This document shows, piece after piece, positions 9,111-19,034 of a stretch of 64,000 nucleotides of DNA. Source of the DNA: Agarophyton chilense. Its lineage: Eukaryota; Rhodophyta; Florideophyceae; Gracilariales; Gracilariaceae. Each line of letters starts with the position of its first letter. Positions within the stretch are counted from its first letter, which is position 1. The stretch covers positions 186,001-250,000 of the forward strand of contig JARGXX010000098.1 of assembly GCA_030374765.1 (NCBI GenBank), given 5' to 3'. The notes under the pieces were generated by a model. The model ran no database searches and had not been told where the DNA came from. It saw only the letters and a program-made list of their open reading frames with translations. A program made the position numbers and the translations under genes.

Positions 9111-12100
9111 TTATCCCTCTTGGGCGTTTAACAGCGTGGCTGGGAGTGCGGTCCCCGCAAGGCGGTGGTATCGCATCACCGCGGAGCGCGGGAGGTGCTC
9201 GATGGGCTTCGGGGTGTCCCACTCCGGCCCGTATCCGTACCAGCGGGTCCGGTACTGGAACACCCCGTGCTCATCGTAGCTATGTCCGACGATTCGGTCG
9301 AGGACGTACTCCTGCACGTAAACTTGCCGGCCTTGCCGGGTGGTGGTGAACCGAGCCTCAGCGCCGTGTGGTGCTGGGCTCTTCGTCGCCTGTTCCGGGT
9401 CACCCGGTTTGTCATTCCGCTCTGCGGTTGTTGCCGGGTTGCCGGGGCTGCCGTACCGCTTCGTGGAAGTTGCCGGCGCGGCCGGGTTGTGTTTTCGCTG
9501 GGCGGTAGGGGCTTCCCTGAAGTCAGCTCTTACCGCGAGTTTGCGGGGGTCCTTCCGTCTTGGTGACGGTTCGCCGGAGGCCTCCGCTTGATTTGCGGCA
9601 TGCGGCGTTCCCATTTGTGGGCAGTTTCCGCCGAGCGGTGCGCCGTGGGCGGTGAGTGGTTCACCGTCACGGCGATCTGCCTCCGCGGGGTGGCTGTCAG
9701 CCAATGACCGGGATGCCGGGTGCCCATTGGTCCGATCTTCCGCCCGGGTCACGTGACCTTGATGACGGGTGGTCGGACCGTTGCGGACGGTTGGCTCCGA
9801 TTGTTCGGCAAGGGAGGCGGTTTTCGACTTGTCGTCGCGCCCCTTTTCCCCCATGGGGTTCGTACCGTTCTCAACGGAGTGGCTCGCTAGACCTGCTTGC
9901 GCAGCGCCCGCCGGAGTACCGGTATCGACCGAAACGCTCGGTGCGCGACCGCGAATGTGCGGGGAGCCCTCAGTTGCTTCCACGCGATGCGGAGCGTCCG
10001 TAGGGTCTCGCTTCCCGGCTTCGGGTCTTCGAGCGCCTTGGTTTTCCTTGCGGGGTTGCGTGGCGGTCGGGTTGACCGCTGCGTCCTCCGGGAGCGGATT
10101 GGCCTCCGGCGACGATGCCGGTTGCCCGCTTGGGGGCCTTGCCCGGGGTGTCCGGTTAAACTTCCGTTGCGACGGCGATGCTTCCGCGATTGAGCGGGTC
10201 CCCTCCCCCTCCTTAGACGGAGCGACGGGTGATGGTGGGCCAACCGCATGGCGGGTATAGATACCGCTGCGCGGCGCCTGTAAGGGTAGCTGGCCGCGAG
10301 GGCCAGGTGTTTCCGGTATTGCCGGTGGTTCCGATAAAGTCGGTATAGCGGAGGGACCCCGTGAGGGGTGCGGTACCACGGCGGGGCGTGGTGCCACCGT
10401 TGTACCCGTGGTATCCGAGGCCGTTTCGACGGGGGCTGATGCGTTTTCCGCCGGCGGCGGTGGGGCGGCTACGATGCGGTCTTGTGAAAGACGTTCGTGG
10501 TCGCCGTTCTTGTCCACCACAACGGTGCCGGGGAGGGAGGACACGACCCGGAACGAACCTTTAGCGACAGGCGAGAGCTTGTGACGCTTGTCGGTCCGGA
10601 GGTTGTAGTACTCCCGGCGAACGAACACGTAGGTTCCCGGCTTGGGCGGTGCCGGTAGTGGTCCGCGTAAGCGGTTATCAAAATCCCGCTTGTAGGCGGC
10701 CTGGGCACGTTCCATGGACTTCCGGGCGACCGGTACGAGCTTGGAAAGCCAGTTCTTCCACTTGGGGCGGTATTGACCTACGGATGGGAAAGAGTTGACC
10801 CAGTGTTGGGGTTCGACCGCCACTGGCGGGGGTGTCCTGGAGAGCACAAGCTCGGAGGGAGTCAGACCGGTTGTCCGGTGAACTTGCGTGTTGTAGGCGT
10901 AGGTGATAGCATCAGAATAAATGTCCCACGTCATTGGGTGATCGGATACGTAGGAGCGTAGCGACGCGAGTAGGGTGCGGTTGAAGCGTTCCACCTGCCC
11001 GTTTGTTTGCGGGTGGTAGGTGGTAGTAAACAGGTTCTTGACGTCAAGGAAGCGGCAGACGTCCTGAAAGAACTTAGAGGCGAACTGCTTACCGTTATCA
11101 GATAGAACCTCTATCGGAGGGCCATAAACGAACGCCCAGTGCGCAACGAAGGCGTTCGCAACCGTGAAAGCGGTGATCTTCCGTAAAGGTACGGTGCGCA
11201 CCAGCCTCGAAAAGCGGTCAGTGATAACCAAGAAAAACTTGTTTCCCTTGCGCGTTTTGAGTAGAGGCCCGAGAATGTCGATTGCGACAAACTCGAGGGG
11301 CACCCTTGCGGGGAAAAGCTTCATCCGTTTGGAGTGCTTCCGGAGTTTCACCCGGTTCTTTGCGCATTGGGTGCAGAACTGCACCGTAGCGTAGCAATCA
11401 ACCGCCATAGCGGGCCAATAAAAGTCCCTTCGCAGGGTTAGATAAAGTTTTCTCCCACCGGAGTGTCCCCCGAGGGTCGGGTAGTGTGAGAGGTGGAGCA
11501 CCCTGGTTTGCAGGGTGTGGGGGACCACGATCTGGGATCGGTGGTCCACCGTCCGGACGAGGTAACCGATGTCGTTTACCTCGAACGGGAGGTCCTCTCC
11601 ACCGTTTAGGCGGGCCCGTATGCGCGTGCAGAACGGGTCGCCGAACTGTTCTCGGATCATCTCCTTGGTGGAGATGGGTACAAAGGTCCCGGGTACGGGT
11701 GTTTCATTCTCGCGCGCTGCGAGTAGCTCATCCATTTCCATGGTGTCTTCCCCGGTTTCGGGCCAATCCGACTCCGTCGGTGTTTCCCCTTCCAAGGTAA
11801 AGCACGGGATCTCGTCGACCTCCGGGTCGGCAAGTGCTTCACCTGTCGACGGTAATCGAGAGAGGGCGTCTGCTTGGGTGTTCTGGACACCCTTTTTGTA
11901 GACGACCTCGAAGTCGAATTCCGCTAAGCAGAGGCGCCACCGCATTAAGCGGCCAGAAGGATCTGCGATGTTCAGCAGCCACCTCAACGAGGCATGGTCC
12001 GTGTACACGGTGAAATGAACGCCCATGAGGTATGGGCGCAGAGTGGATAGCGCCCAGACCACTGCGAGGCACTCCTTCTCGGAGACCGAGTAGTTGCGCT

Positions 12101-14402
12101 CGTGGACGTTTAGCGTGCGGGACCAATAGCCAATTGGTATGCGTTCCCCCTCGGGGGTGGTTTGGAACAGTGCGCAGCCCACCTGGTGGTCGCTGGCGTC
12201 GGTGTCGATGGAGTAGGGAAGCCCAGGTTTGGGCAAGGATAGGATGGGAGCTGTCGTAACTGCCTTAATCAAGGAGCGAAAAGATTCCGACTGATCGGTG
12301 GTAAATGGCGAAAGCTTCGGTGGCTGGCCCTTCCGCAGTAGCGCGTTTAGCGGAGCGGCGATATCCGAGAAACTCGGTATAAACCGTCGATAGACGTTGA
12401 CCAGACCTAAAAAGGATCGGAGCTCCGTTTGAGTACGGGGCTCCTTCGCCTCACAGAGGGACTGGATATGAACTTGTTCGATCATTAACCGTCCAGGACG
12501 GATGACGTGCCCGAGATACTTCAACGTGTCGGTGAAGAACTCGCACTTCCTCAAGTTGAGGGTTATTCCTGCGTCTCGCAGTACGGTCATCACGTCCCGC
12601 ACGTGGGTCAGGTGATCGTCCAGGTTTCTGGAAAAGACAATGATGTCGTCCAAGTAGACAAGGCACGTGCGCCACTTGAAACGCGACATCAGTATGTCTA
12701 TTGCCCTTTGAAAGTTGGCCGGTGCATTGGTTAAACCAAACGGCATCCGCTTGAAGCGGTAGGAACCCGAGTGGCAAACAAACGCGGTTTTGTCTCGGTC
12801 CTCTTCCCGGACTGGGACCTTCCAGTAGCCCCAGTTAGCATCCAGAGCCGTAAACACGGTAGCGTCCCCGAGCGAGTCTATACAGTCGTCCATGCGCGGA
12901 ATCGGGTAGGTGTCCCTTACGGTGACGGCATTGAGGCGGCGGTAGTCAACGCAAAACCGCCACGTGCCGTCAGCCTTGAGGGCCAGCACCACCGGTGAAG
13001 CCCAAGGAGATTGGGCGGGCTCGATGACTCCAGCACGGAGCATCTGGTCCACCTGAAATTCTTCCTCCTCCCGAGCTTTCGGTCCCGCCCTGTAAGGTGG
13101 TTGTGCAACCGGACGTGCGTCCGGTAGCAAGTCTATCCGATGTTTGGTTGTATTGATCTCACCCAGTGAGCCGTCCCACATTGTGGTAAACTCGCCTAGC
13201 ATTCCGCGTAAGCGGTCCCGGTGTGAGACCGGTACATGACTCAGGTCCAGGTCCTCGAGGGCCTTGATCGGGTCTATCTTATCGTAGCTCGTAGGCTGTG
13301 CCCTGGTGTCAGGTGTGGGAACCGACGAGGTCGGAAATGCATCCGTCTTGACGGGTTTACCGAGCGCCAACTGCTGTGCCTCCCCGGAGGTTTCTGCACC
13401 GGATACCGGGAGACCATCCTCGGTGGAGGGAGTTATTCCGAGTACTTCGGCAGCCGTCACCTTTGTAGGGAGCATCGCGAGCGGGTGCGGCGTCACAGAC
13501 CCAATGACTTGGTTCTTTGCCAGCGTTTGGGGAGCCTTTCCCAGATTGGCAACCAACACCCTGAAAGGGGAATTCGGCGTGACTTGCACGATTCCGTTCG
13601 CAACGGTTAACTGAAATTTCTCGTACAACGAGGGCAAGGGCTGAACAACCCAAAGACCGTGTTGACGGGAATTGACTGAAACCATAACCTGGCTCTCCGG
13701 GGGTATGGTGACTGACGAGGCAACGCGTAGCTTCGTAGAATCCCGGTTCGCCTGTGTGGGTTCCTGTGCGGCAGGTAGAGGAACGTGTTTCCTCGATGCC
13801 CGCTTCAGCGGTTGACGAACAATGGGGACGGTCGATCCGTCCTCAAGTTCCACCTGCTTAAGGCGTGGGCGGATGGCGTCGACAAACCTGTCGCAGTAGT
13901 CACATTCCAGTATAACTGGCGCGGCCAGCGAGCGGCACACAATAAAAGTTAGTTTAACCACCATCCGCCCTAGCCTGACGACCAGGTCGATCACACCAGC
14001 CGTTTTCAACGGGTTGTTATTGGCGTCTGAGACGTCGGGTACCGTTTCAAAACGGATGAGTGACTGCAATGGCGGGGGTAAAACCGATTCCACAATAAAG
14101 TTCGGCCCAGCACCTGTATCCAGGACAGTGAGATATCTCACCATAAACTGCGTGTGCAGACCAAGGTCAGCGTAAACCTTGTAGTTACGCTTGGCCATTA
14201 CCAAGACTCTATCCGGGATCCGGCTATTTCTAATCCGTATCCACGGTCGACGCAAAACACCGAGGTGTTTAGAGTCCGCGTCTGCGGTGTCCTTCCTTGT
14301 CAGGATTTTCAACGGGGAGCGAGGCATCGGCGCCTCGGGCGTCGTCAGCCTCAACTCTGAGGACGCCTCTCCCGAAAGGGAGACTCCGTCTATTCTTTTC
14401 CC
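9111..14402 (-). CDS. pol: gypsy pol polyprotein (protease, RT, RNase H, integrase, chromodomain)
   Basis: The frame is open from the frameshift site at 14402 to the stop at 9111, about 1,760 codons. Numbered from codon 14354, the protease has LDTGAG (residue about 79). RT runs from about 400 and has YLDD at about 565 (12644-12658). RNase H carries TDASDHQVGCALF. Integrase has the HHCC zinc site (HLSHYPTLGGHSG to FCTQC, about 950-1000) and a DDE core (VAIDILGP, SDNGKQF, QVERFNR, about 1025-1125). A GPY/F-like module (KLSPVAKGSFRV) follows, then a long Pro/Ala-rich linker of about 350 residues and a C-terminal chromodomain-like module (YVLDRIVGHSYDEHG to WYGYGPEWDTPKPIEHL). All catalytic residues are present. 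No independent ATG is needed if it is made by frameshifting from gag. Confidence 0.95.
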   Translation of the reverse strand, partial: GKRIDGVSLSGEASSELRLTTPEAPMPRSPLKILTRKDTADADSKHLGVLRRPWIRIRNSRIPDRVLVMAKRNYKVYADLGLHTQFMVRYLTVLDTGAGPNFIVESVLPPPLQSLIRFETVPDVSDANNNPLKTAGVIDLVVRLGRMVVKLTFIVCRSLAAPVILECDYCDRFVDAIRPRLKQVELEDGSTVPIVRQPLKRASRKHVPLPAAQEPTQANRDSTKLRVASSVTIPPESQVMVSVNSRQHGLWVVQPLPSLYEKFQLTVANGIVQVTPNSPFRVLVANLGKAPQTLAKNQVIGSVTPHPLAMLPTKVTAAEVLGITPSTEDGLPVSGAETSGEAQQLALGKPVKTDAFPTSSVPTPDTRAQPTSYDKIDPIKALEDLDLSHVPVSHRDRLRGMLGEFTTMWDGSLGEINTTKHRIDLLPDARPVAQPPYRAGPKAREEEEFQVDQMLRAGVIEPAQSPWASPVVLALKADGTWRFCVDYRRLNAVTVRDTYPIPRMDDCIDSLGDATVFTALDANWGYWKVPVREEDRDKTAFVCHSGSYRFKRMPFGLTNAPANFQRAIDILMSRFKWRTCLVYLDDIIVFSRNLDDHLTHVRDVMTVLRDAGITLNLRKCEFFTDTLKYLGHVIRPGRLMIEQVHIQSLCEAKEPRTQTELRSFLGLVNVYRRFIPSFSDIAAPLNALLRKGQPPKLSPFTTDQSESFRSLIKAVTTAPILSLPKPGLPYSIDTDASDHQVGCALFQTTPEGERIPIGYWSRTLNVHERNYSVSEKECLAVVWALSTLRPYLMGVHFTVYTDHASLRWLLNIADPSGRLMRWRLCLAEFDFEVVYKKGVQNTQADALSRLPSTGEALADPEVDEIPCFTLEGETPTESDWPETGEDTMEMDELLAARENETPVPGTFVPISTKEMIREQFGDPFCTRIRARLNGGEDLPFEVNDIGYLVRTVDHRSQIVVPHTLQTRVLHLSHYPTLGGHSGGRKLYLTLRRDFYWPAMAVDCYATVQFCTQCAKNRVKLRKHSKRMKLFPARVPLEFVAIDILGPLLKTRKGNKFFLVITDRFSRLVRTVPLRKITAFTVANAFVAHWAFVYGPPIEVLSDNGKQFASKFFQDVCRFLDVKNLFTTTYHPQTNGQVERFNRTLLASLRSYVSDHPMTWDIYSDAITYAYNTQVHRTTGLTPSELVLSRTPPPVAVEPQHWVNSFPSVGQYRPKWKNWLSKLVPVARKSMERAQAAYKRDFDNRLRGPLPAPPKPGTYVFVRREYYNLRTDKRHKLSPVAKGSFRVVSSLPGTVVVDKNGDHERLSQDRIVAAPPPPAENASAPVETASDTTGTTVAPRPAVVPHPSRGPSAIPTLSEPPAIPETPGPRGQLPLQAPRSGIYTRHAVGPPSPVAPSKEGEGTRSIAEASPSQRKFNRTPRARPPSGQPASSPEANPLPEDAAVNPTATQPRKENQGARRPEAGKRDPTDAPHRVEATEGSPHIRGRAPSVSVDTGTPAGAAQAGLASHSVENGTNPMGEKGRDDKSKTASLAEQSEPTVRNGPTTRHQGHVTRAEDRTNGHPASRSLADSHPAEADRRDGEPLTAHGAPLGGNCPQMGTPHAANQAEASGEPSPRRKDPRKLAVRADFREAPTAQRKHNPAAPATSTKRYGSPGNPATTAERNDKPGDPEQATKSPAPHGAEARFTTTRQGRQVYVQEYVLDRIVGHSYDEHGVFQYRTRWYGYGPEWDTPKPIEHLPRSAVMRYHRLAGTALPATLLNAQEG
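14368..14402 (-). promoter_or_regulatory. -1 programmed ribosomal frameshift site joining gag to pol
   Basis: On the minus strand the last gag codons read CAG GGA AAA GAA TAG. The heptamer G GGA AAA (14402-14396) is in exact register for -1 slippage (X XXY YYZ). Pol is in the -1 frame and is open across this point. Twelve nucleotides downstream lies a strong hairpin, TCTCCC-TTTC-GGGAGA (14383-14368), beyond the gag stop. This is the standard layout for gag-pol frameshifting. Confidence 0.85.
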
Positions 14403-16501
14403 TGTACAGGGTCCTGGTCGGGCGAAGGCCCGACTTTCTCGGCAACGAGTGCATGATTCCGTTGCACGGTAGCTACCGCCGGAGCGGGTTGAGATCCACC
14501 AGCGTGGTTTGGCGCTGGTGCGGCGCGTGCCGGCTGAGCTGGTTTGTACCGAGAATTCGGAGTGTGAGCCAATGCGTTGGGGAAGTCCGTCTTCGCGCGG
14601 AGATATGACGTGAGTGGCACGGAGCCCTTCTCCTGCGGGGAGAGGGCTTCGTAATTATCCACCACTAGCGCCATATCGCGTAGCGATAAAAGGCATTGCA
14701 GGGAGGTGTGCCCGTGCTCGTAGCAAAAGTGGAACACCAACGTCACTCCCGCGTTTCGCGGTACGGCGTTCCGAGCATCGGTGTATCTTCTGGGTTCCCG
14801 GTTTCCAACCCATCCAGGGCGCTGACTTCGTGTCATTCCGTTCGAGTACGGCATAAGGGGGGCCGGAGTGCGGCGGTCATTAAGATAAAAGACCTGCCCG
14901 TTCTCCGTGTCCCTTGCGGTTGAGTCAACCGAGCCATCCGTCGTAGACGGTAATTCCGTTGTCAAAATAGATAAACCATCGTGATGGATGACATTCATAT
15001 TTTCATAACCCTGTTTGGGGATGCCATCCGTCGCAAATGACGGTGAAGAAGAGTCCGACTCAAGCAGCAATGCCTTAGCGGCCTTCGACCGGGTTCCCGG
15101 ATGGCGTGCACGTAGTGCATCTCCCTCTGCGCGGGCAAACTGTACGAGTTCAAGGTAGGTCACCTTCGGCTCTTGTTCCCTGTAACGGGCGACAAGAGTC
15201 TTGATGGCTGGATCCAAGCCATCAATGAACATCGTACAGCGTTCCCCAGCGGGGTATACATTACCACAACGGTGGAAAGCCTTATTCAGGCGTACCGAGT
15301 AATAGGTCTCGAGCTCGCCGGAGCGTTGTCGAGTGTCTCGCAAAGCGAGTATCGCCGCTTGTATCGCGGAGTTGGTTGCGTAGGAACGCAGGAGGTACTG
15401 CACGGCCTCGGGCCAGCAGGTCACACCTCCTTCGGAGGCTCGCGACGAGCCCCGAACCGACAAAAACTGATCTTCAGCGACACCCCGTAGAAAGTAGGGT
15501 AGCGCCACGTAGGCTTGTCCTTCGTTCATTCCGAGTATATCGGCTTCCGCTACAAAGCGGTGTAGGAAATCCAAGACCAGAATTGAATCATCCCCAGTAA
15601 ACGACTGGTTACGAAGTGAAAGCTGCATCCGCTTGATGCAGACTTTCACTTTACCCGTGTCACGCGGTGTCCGACCTAAAGAGGAATCTTCTAGCCGGTG
15701 ATACCCGTAGGACAGGAGTGTCCTGTACAGAGGGTTGGTGGGCTTCAAGGGTTTGAGGCCCGGATGTCGCCGACCCTTGGGGCGCGACCGGATGGCCCCG
15801 TAGGTGGCAGAGGACCGCTTTGAGCGGGAAGAGCGCCCATAGCGATCCTGTGGGTCATCGCTCACCGACGAATCGGAACTCTCCGAGTCACTCTGTTTAC
15901 CGTCCGACTCAGATGATGAGTCGGACGGGTGTCCGTGCTTACGGTTAGAATCCCGGTTCTTCCGGCTCTTCCGGTTCCGCGACTGGGTCTCTCGATGAGA
16001 GACAACCGGTCTAGCCGCGTTCGCGGGCGAGGTTAACGTCCTCTCGACCGACTCAAGTCGGCTTCGGAGACGCTCGAAGCGATTCTCCATACCTTCTGCG
16101 AAGGAAAACAAAGCGCCAAAACACGCGAGTAGTGTATTGACGTCCGACCGCAATACGCGGATATCCTCGGCTAACTCACTTGGAGGGGGGTTTGCGAGGC
16201 TTCCTCGTAAAGAGGTGAACTCCCTCGAGAGGGTATTGTGAGCAGCCCGCAGGGAGCGGAGCTGCTCTTCCAAGCGTACAATCCGCGCTTGGTCGACCAA
16301 CCGCGGAGGCGGAGAAACCAACGTTGCGACGGTCGTTAACCCGGAATCGGGCTGCGGGTCTTCAGTGCCGGTGACCGGTATCTCCCGGGAATCCGGTGTT
16401 GGAGCCAGGGCCTGTGGAACATCAGTGCCCCTGGCATCACCGCTTTGGCGGGAACGGCTGCGTGTTGCAGGAGGCTCCATGCTAGGCGGTTTCCTTGGCA
16501 T
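14390..16501 (-). CDS. gag: gypsy gag polyprotein
   Basis: The frame is 703 codons from the ATG at 16501 (an ATG at 16480 is also possible). The N-terminus is basic. A coiled-coil-like segment (RLEEQLRSLRAAHNTLSREF) lies at about residues 75-165, then an Arg/Ser-rich patch. A capsid domain of the Ty3/gypsy type follows: ILVLDFLHRFVAEADILGMN to TMFIDGLDPAIKTLVARYRE (about 310-460). Near residue 600 is a zinc-knuckle relic, CYEHGHTSLQC, in which the first Cys of CCHC is replaced by Phe. It ends at TAG 14390-14392 just after the slippery heptamer. Homologues are decayed at 42690-44697 and begin at 63573. Confidence 0.9.
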   Translation of the reverse strand: MPRKPPSMEPPATRSRSRQSGDARGTDVPQALAPTPDSREIPVTGTEDPQPDSGLTTVATLVSPPPRLVDQARIVRLEEQLRSLRAAHNTLSREFTSLRGSLANPPPSELAEDIRVLRSDVNTLLACFGALFSFAEGMENRFERLRSRLESVERTLTSPANAARPVVSHRETQSRNRKSRKNRDSNRKHGHPSDSSSESDGKQSDSESSDSSVSDDPQDRYGRSSRSKRSSATYGAIRSRPKGRRHPGLKPLKPTNPLYRTLLSYGYHRLEDSSLGRTPRDTGKVKVCIKRMQLSLRNQSFTGDDSILVLDFLHRFVAEADILGMNEGQAYVALPYFLRGVAEDQFLSVRGSSRASEGGVTCWPEAVQYLLRSYATNSAIQAAILALRDTRQRSGELETYYSVRLNKAFHRCGNVYPAGERCTMFIDGLDPAIKTLVARYREQEPKVTYLELVQFARAEGDALRARHPGTRSKAAKALLLESDSSSPSFATDGIPKQGYENMNVIHHDGLSILTTELPSTTDGSVDSTARDTENGQVFYLNDRRTPAPLMPYSNGMTRSQRPGWVGNREPRRYTDARNAVPRNAGVTLVFHFCYEHGHTSLQCLLSLRDMALVVDNYEALSPQEKGSVPLTSYLRAKTDFPNALAHTPNSRYKPAQPARAAPAPNHAGGSQPAPAVATVQRNHALVAEKVGPSPDQDPVQGKE

Positions 16502-16605
16502 TGGCCACACCGTCTCGACGGAAGAATAGAAAGCAAACCGGTGAGACCGGAGAAAACCGGTTAAACGGAAAACAACCTCAGAGAGGACACAAGCGGTCTT
16601 GACTT

Positions 16606-16621
16606 CTAAGTCGGGAGACCA
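16606..16621 (-). promoter_or_regulatory. primer-binding site
   Basis: On the minus strand the LTR end TACA is followed by three bases and then TGGTCTCCCGACTTAG. The same 16 bases occur at 63360-63375 in another element. The implied tRNA 3' end is CTAAGTCGGGAGACCA. Its last 11 bases closely resemble the 3' end of eukaryotic tRNA-Tyr (yeast ends CCGGGAGACCA), so tRNA-Tyr priming is a reasonable guess. Confidence 0.7.
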
Positions 16622-16624
16622 ATT

Positions 16625-17488
16625 TGTAGGACAGTGCCCCCAAGGGGGAAAACCTACGAAGACGTCCGGATCTTCCTCTCACGAGGTAACCGGCGCGGTA
16701 GAGCCCTCCCAGGGATCGGCGCGCAATGCCGGGTGTAAGCCGGAGCCGAACCGTCGCGACGGGCGCAGGGAGGCTGAAAGAAGCCGAGGATATCCGCTGA
16801 AGCGGTGCTTGCGTATCCTCTGAGGAGGCAAAACCCACGAGAGTGGCGAGCACGACAGGTGTCAGTGCGAGCCGCAAGAGCGGGAATTGCCCAATGAAGG
16901 GGAGGAAAATGGGAGGAAAATGGGAACGGAGGCAAGAGGTCGAGGTTGACCACGAGTCGCAAGAGGGGACTCGGGAATAGCCGGCACTGCCGGGTGTAGC
17001 AAACCGTATACACGGGCGGATCCACGAAAGTGGGAATAGATACCCAACACACGAAGGCTGCTTGAACGTCCAAGGGGGTTGGGAAGCCGTACACCACGGG
17101 AAATCCCTCCGTAAGGAGTTGTATATCCGCGCAGGCGGTTCGACCCAGAGCCAAGATCTGGAAGACCAAGATCACCCTTGTTGGGAAGACTTTACTGGAC
17201 CGGCGGCCGCGAGGCCGGCGGCCTAAGTACTGTAGTCACCGTAGAATAGAATAAATAAAGTCTATCCTAAATAGCTAAATGTCCGTCTAACAAAGGGGCC
17301 AATCTGGCGGCCACGTGTCGCGCGGGCGCTGCGGCCACGCGTATGGCACCCGGTCCCGCCGGTGCATCACCGGCGTTCCGGCCATCGCCGTGAAAACGGA
17401 TTACCCCTACTCATAACGAGGTTGCACGCCGGAGGCTCCGGAAAAAACTTAAGTCCCCAAAAACCTCCCTGGAGGACGTTGATCTTCA
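16625..17488 (-). repeat. gypsy 5' LTR (864 bp)
   Basis: It pairs with 6088-6952. It is followed outward by TTTCT at 17489-17493, matching the duplication at 6083-6087. Confidence 0.95.
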
Positions 17489-17750
17489 TTTCTCATGACC
17501 ACCATTATAACGCAAGTCTTGTGCATGCAGCGAAGATCGCTCTGCTACCTTATCAAGTCGCAGATAAAGCGAATGTTAGGCAATTTGTAAGTGTTATTAC
17601 TCAGAATACTGAAGGATTGCTTTTATATCTAGTTTACTTACGATGTACACTTTCTATGATTTCTATTGCTCTGGCCTGCGCGATATGTAACTCAGATTGG
17701 GACGGTAGACTCATGGTTTGAGATTGACAGCCATAAACAGCAGTAAGGTA

Positions 17751-18500
17751 TCACTTTGGAGTACCATGTTGTTGATATTTGGTAGCAAATCTCTCAATGG
17801 AGCTCTTCTTTCGTTTTGAAGACCTCACAGATGACAAGATTGTTGGTAGGATTTTGGAGAAGTCGATTTTGTCAACCGATAAGGAATCGAAGTGGTTGGT
17901 CCCCGCCAAGTTCGTTAGACTCTCAGGTTTGTAATTGGTTATTAGAGACAGTGAATGAATAGAACCATCGGAAAGAATTTTCTTCACTGTCTTGAGGAGC
18001 CTATGTACTCTCTGAGGTGCAAAATTCCCCATGCTCGAAGCCAAACAATGTATCTGGTCGTATATGGCCTTCACATATGAATAAAGACCTTAGTTCCGAA
18101 TCTCTACATCCAAATTGCCAGGTACCAGATCATCTATCTCTGCGTTGTCGTCCTCCTCCCCATCCATGGGTAAGAGCTTCGACTTTAACGCATCTGCATC
18201 AATCACATCGGCAGTTTGAAGAATGTTGGACACTGTCGAAATATCCCAGTCCTCGGAATTTCTATTCCAATACGTATCAAACAATTTTTCGATTGCAATG
18301 TACTCCAAGAGTACATCCTTAAACCGCGGCTGATGTAGAACCTCTTCCCCATACACCATCGCGCATCGAACTACATGATGGCACGGGAAACCCATAATGA
18401 TGCTCTTTCTACAGCCAAAGCGCACTTCCAGGTTTTCTTCGCTTTTGTGCCACTTCCTTTTACTTTGAAAGCAAAAAACACAGTGATGGGTAGTACTGGC
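17751..18500 (-). pseudogene. C-terminal remnant of a MULE-like transposase with SWIM zinc finger
   Basis: On the minus strand one frame runs from about 18500 to 17751, broken by a TAA at 18090. It contains FGCRKSIIMGFPCHHVVRCA, which fits the SWIM pattern (Cys, Cys, then Cys-x-His), followed by a helical tail. SWIM fingers near the C-terminus are typical of Mutator-like (MULE) transposases and FAR1-like proteins. The DDE core upstream is not seen. A host SWIM protein fragment is the alternative. Confidence 0.45.
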
Positions 18501-18961
18501 GATGAATTAAAAATGAATTTTGAAGTTGATGGAAAATTCGGTTGCGAAAGTGGTTTGGACGCTGCGGCATACCCGTTTCTCTACATTTACTCGAACTTTG
18601 CCACAGGGTCAACAAAGCTATCATCTGATATCGCCTCATGCAATTTCAAATCTTCAACGTCTACTAATGTTGCGCTTAGAACTGCGTAGGTATTCTACGG
18701 GACTATACTGAGCTCTTTAAACTTCAAGAGCGCGTAACTAGTGTACTCGTCAATCATATAGTTCAAAACTAAGAGGGGATAGAGAGTTTTGTGTCTCAGA
18801 TTGATCTATGACGCGAGCTGAGCGGAGTAAGGGATTTGAAATGTGAGGATCGCCTTTCAACTCTCCTTTCGCTTGTCAGTCGAAGCATTTCATAGAGATT
18901 TTAGAGAAAGGCACCTTCGACAGAATGTATGCCCGGTAGCATATAACTCATGTAGTCGATT
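18501..18961. other. intergenic, nothing recognised
   Basis: About 460 bp with short ORFs on both strands; none has a domain, and none continues the MULE frame convincingly. Confidence 0.4.
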
Positions 18962-19034
18962 TCATACATACCAGACGTCGTGTATTTTGGCCTTTCGCCA
19001 AGGAAGGGAGGCTCCAGCGCTCCAGTTCCAACAA
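18962..19034. repeat. copia LTR end joined to an inverted repeat segment
   Basis: The right part (CCAAGGAAGGGAGGCTCC through CCAGTTCCAACA, about 18999-19034) matches the 3' end of the copia LTR at 2521. The left part (about 18962-18998, containing CCAGACGTCGTGTATTTTGG) is the reverse complement of about 5666-5708. This is a solo fragment of the same repeat family in a different arrangement. Confidence 0.6.

Larger units (their letters stand above)
6088..17488 (-). mobile_element. nearly intact Ty3/gypsy chromovirus (11.4 kb) with antisense accessory gene
   Basis: All structural parts are visible. The LTRs (6088-6952 and 16625-17488) begin TGAAG and end TACA on the coding strand. The 5-bp target duplication TTTCT is perfect (6083-6087 and 17489-17493). 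The primer-binding site is at 16606-16621 and the polypurine tract at 6956-6966. The order along the minus strand is LTR, gag, pol (protease, RT, RNase H, integrase, chromodomain), antisense accessory gene, LTR. Gag and pol have no internal stops. The LTRs differ at scattered positions and small indels, so insertion is not very recent. The single visible defect is a TGA in the accessory gene. Confidence 0.95.

Noticed and set aside
9165-14472. Many plus-strand ORFs across gag-pol
   Set aside because: They are antisense shadows of a verified polyprotein; none is matched in the decayed relatives.
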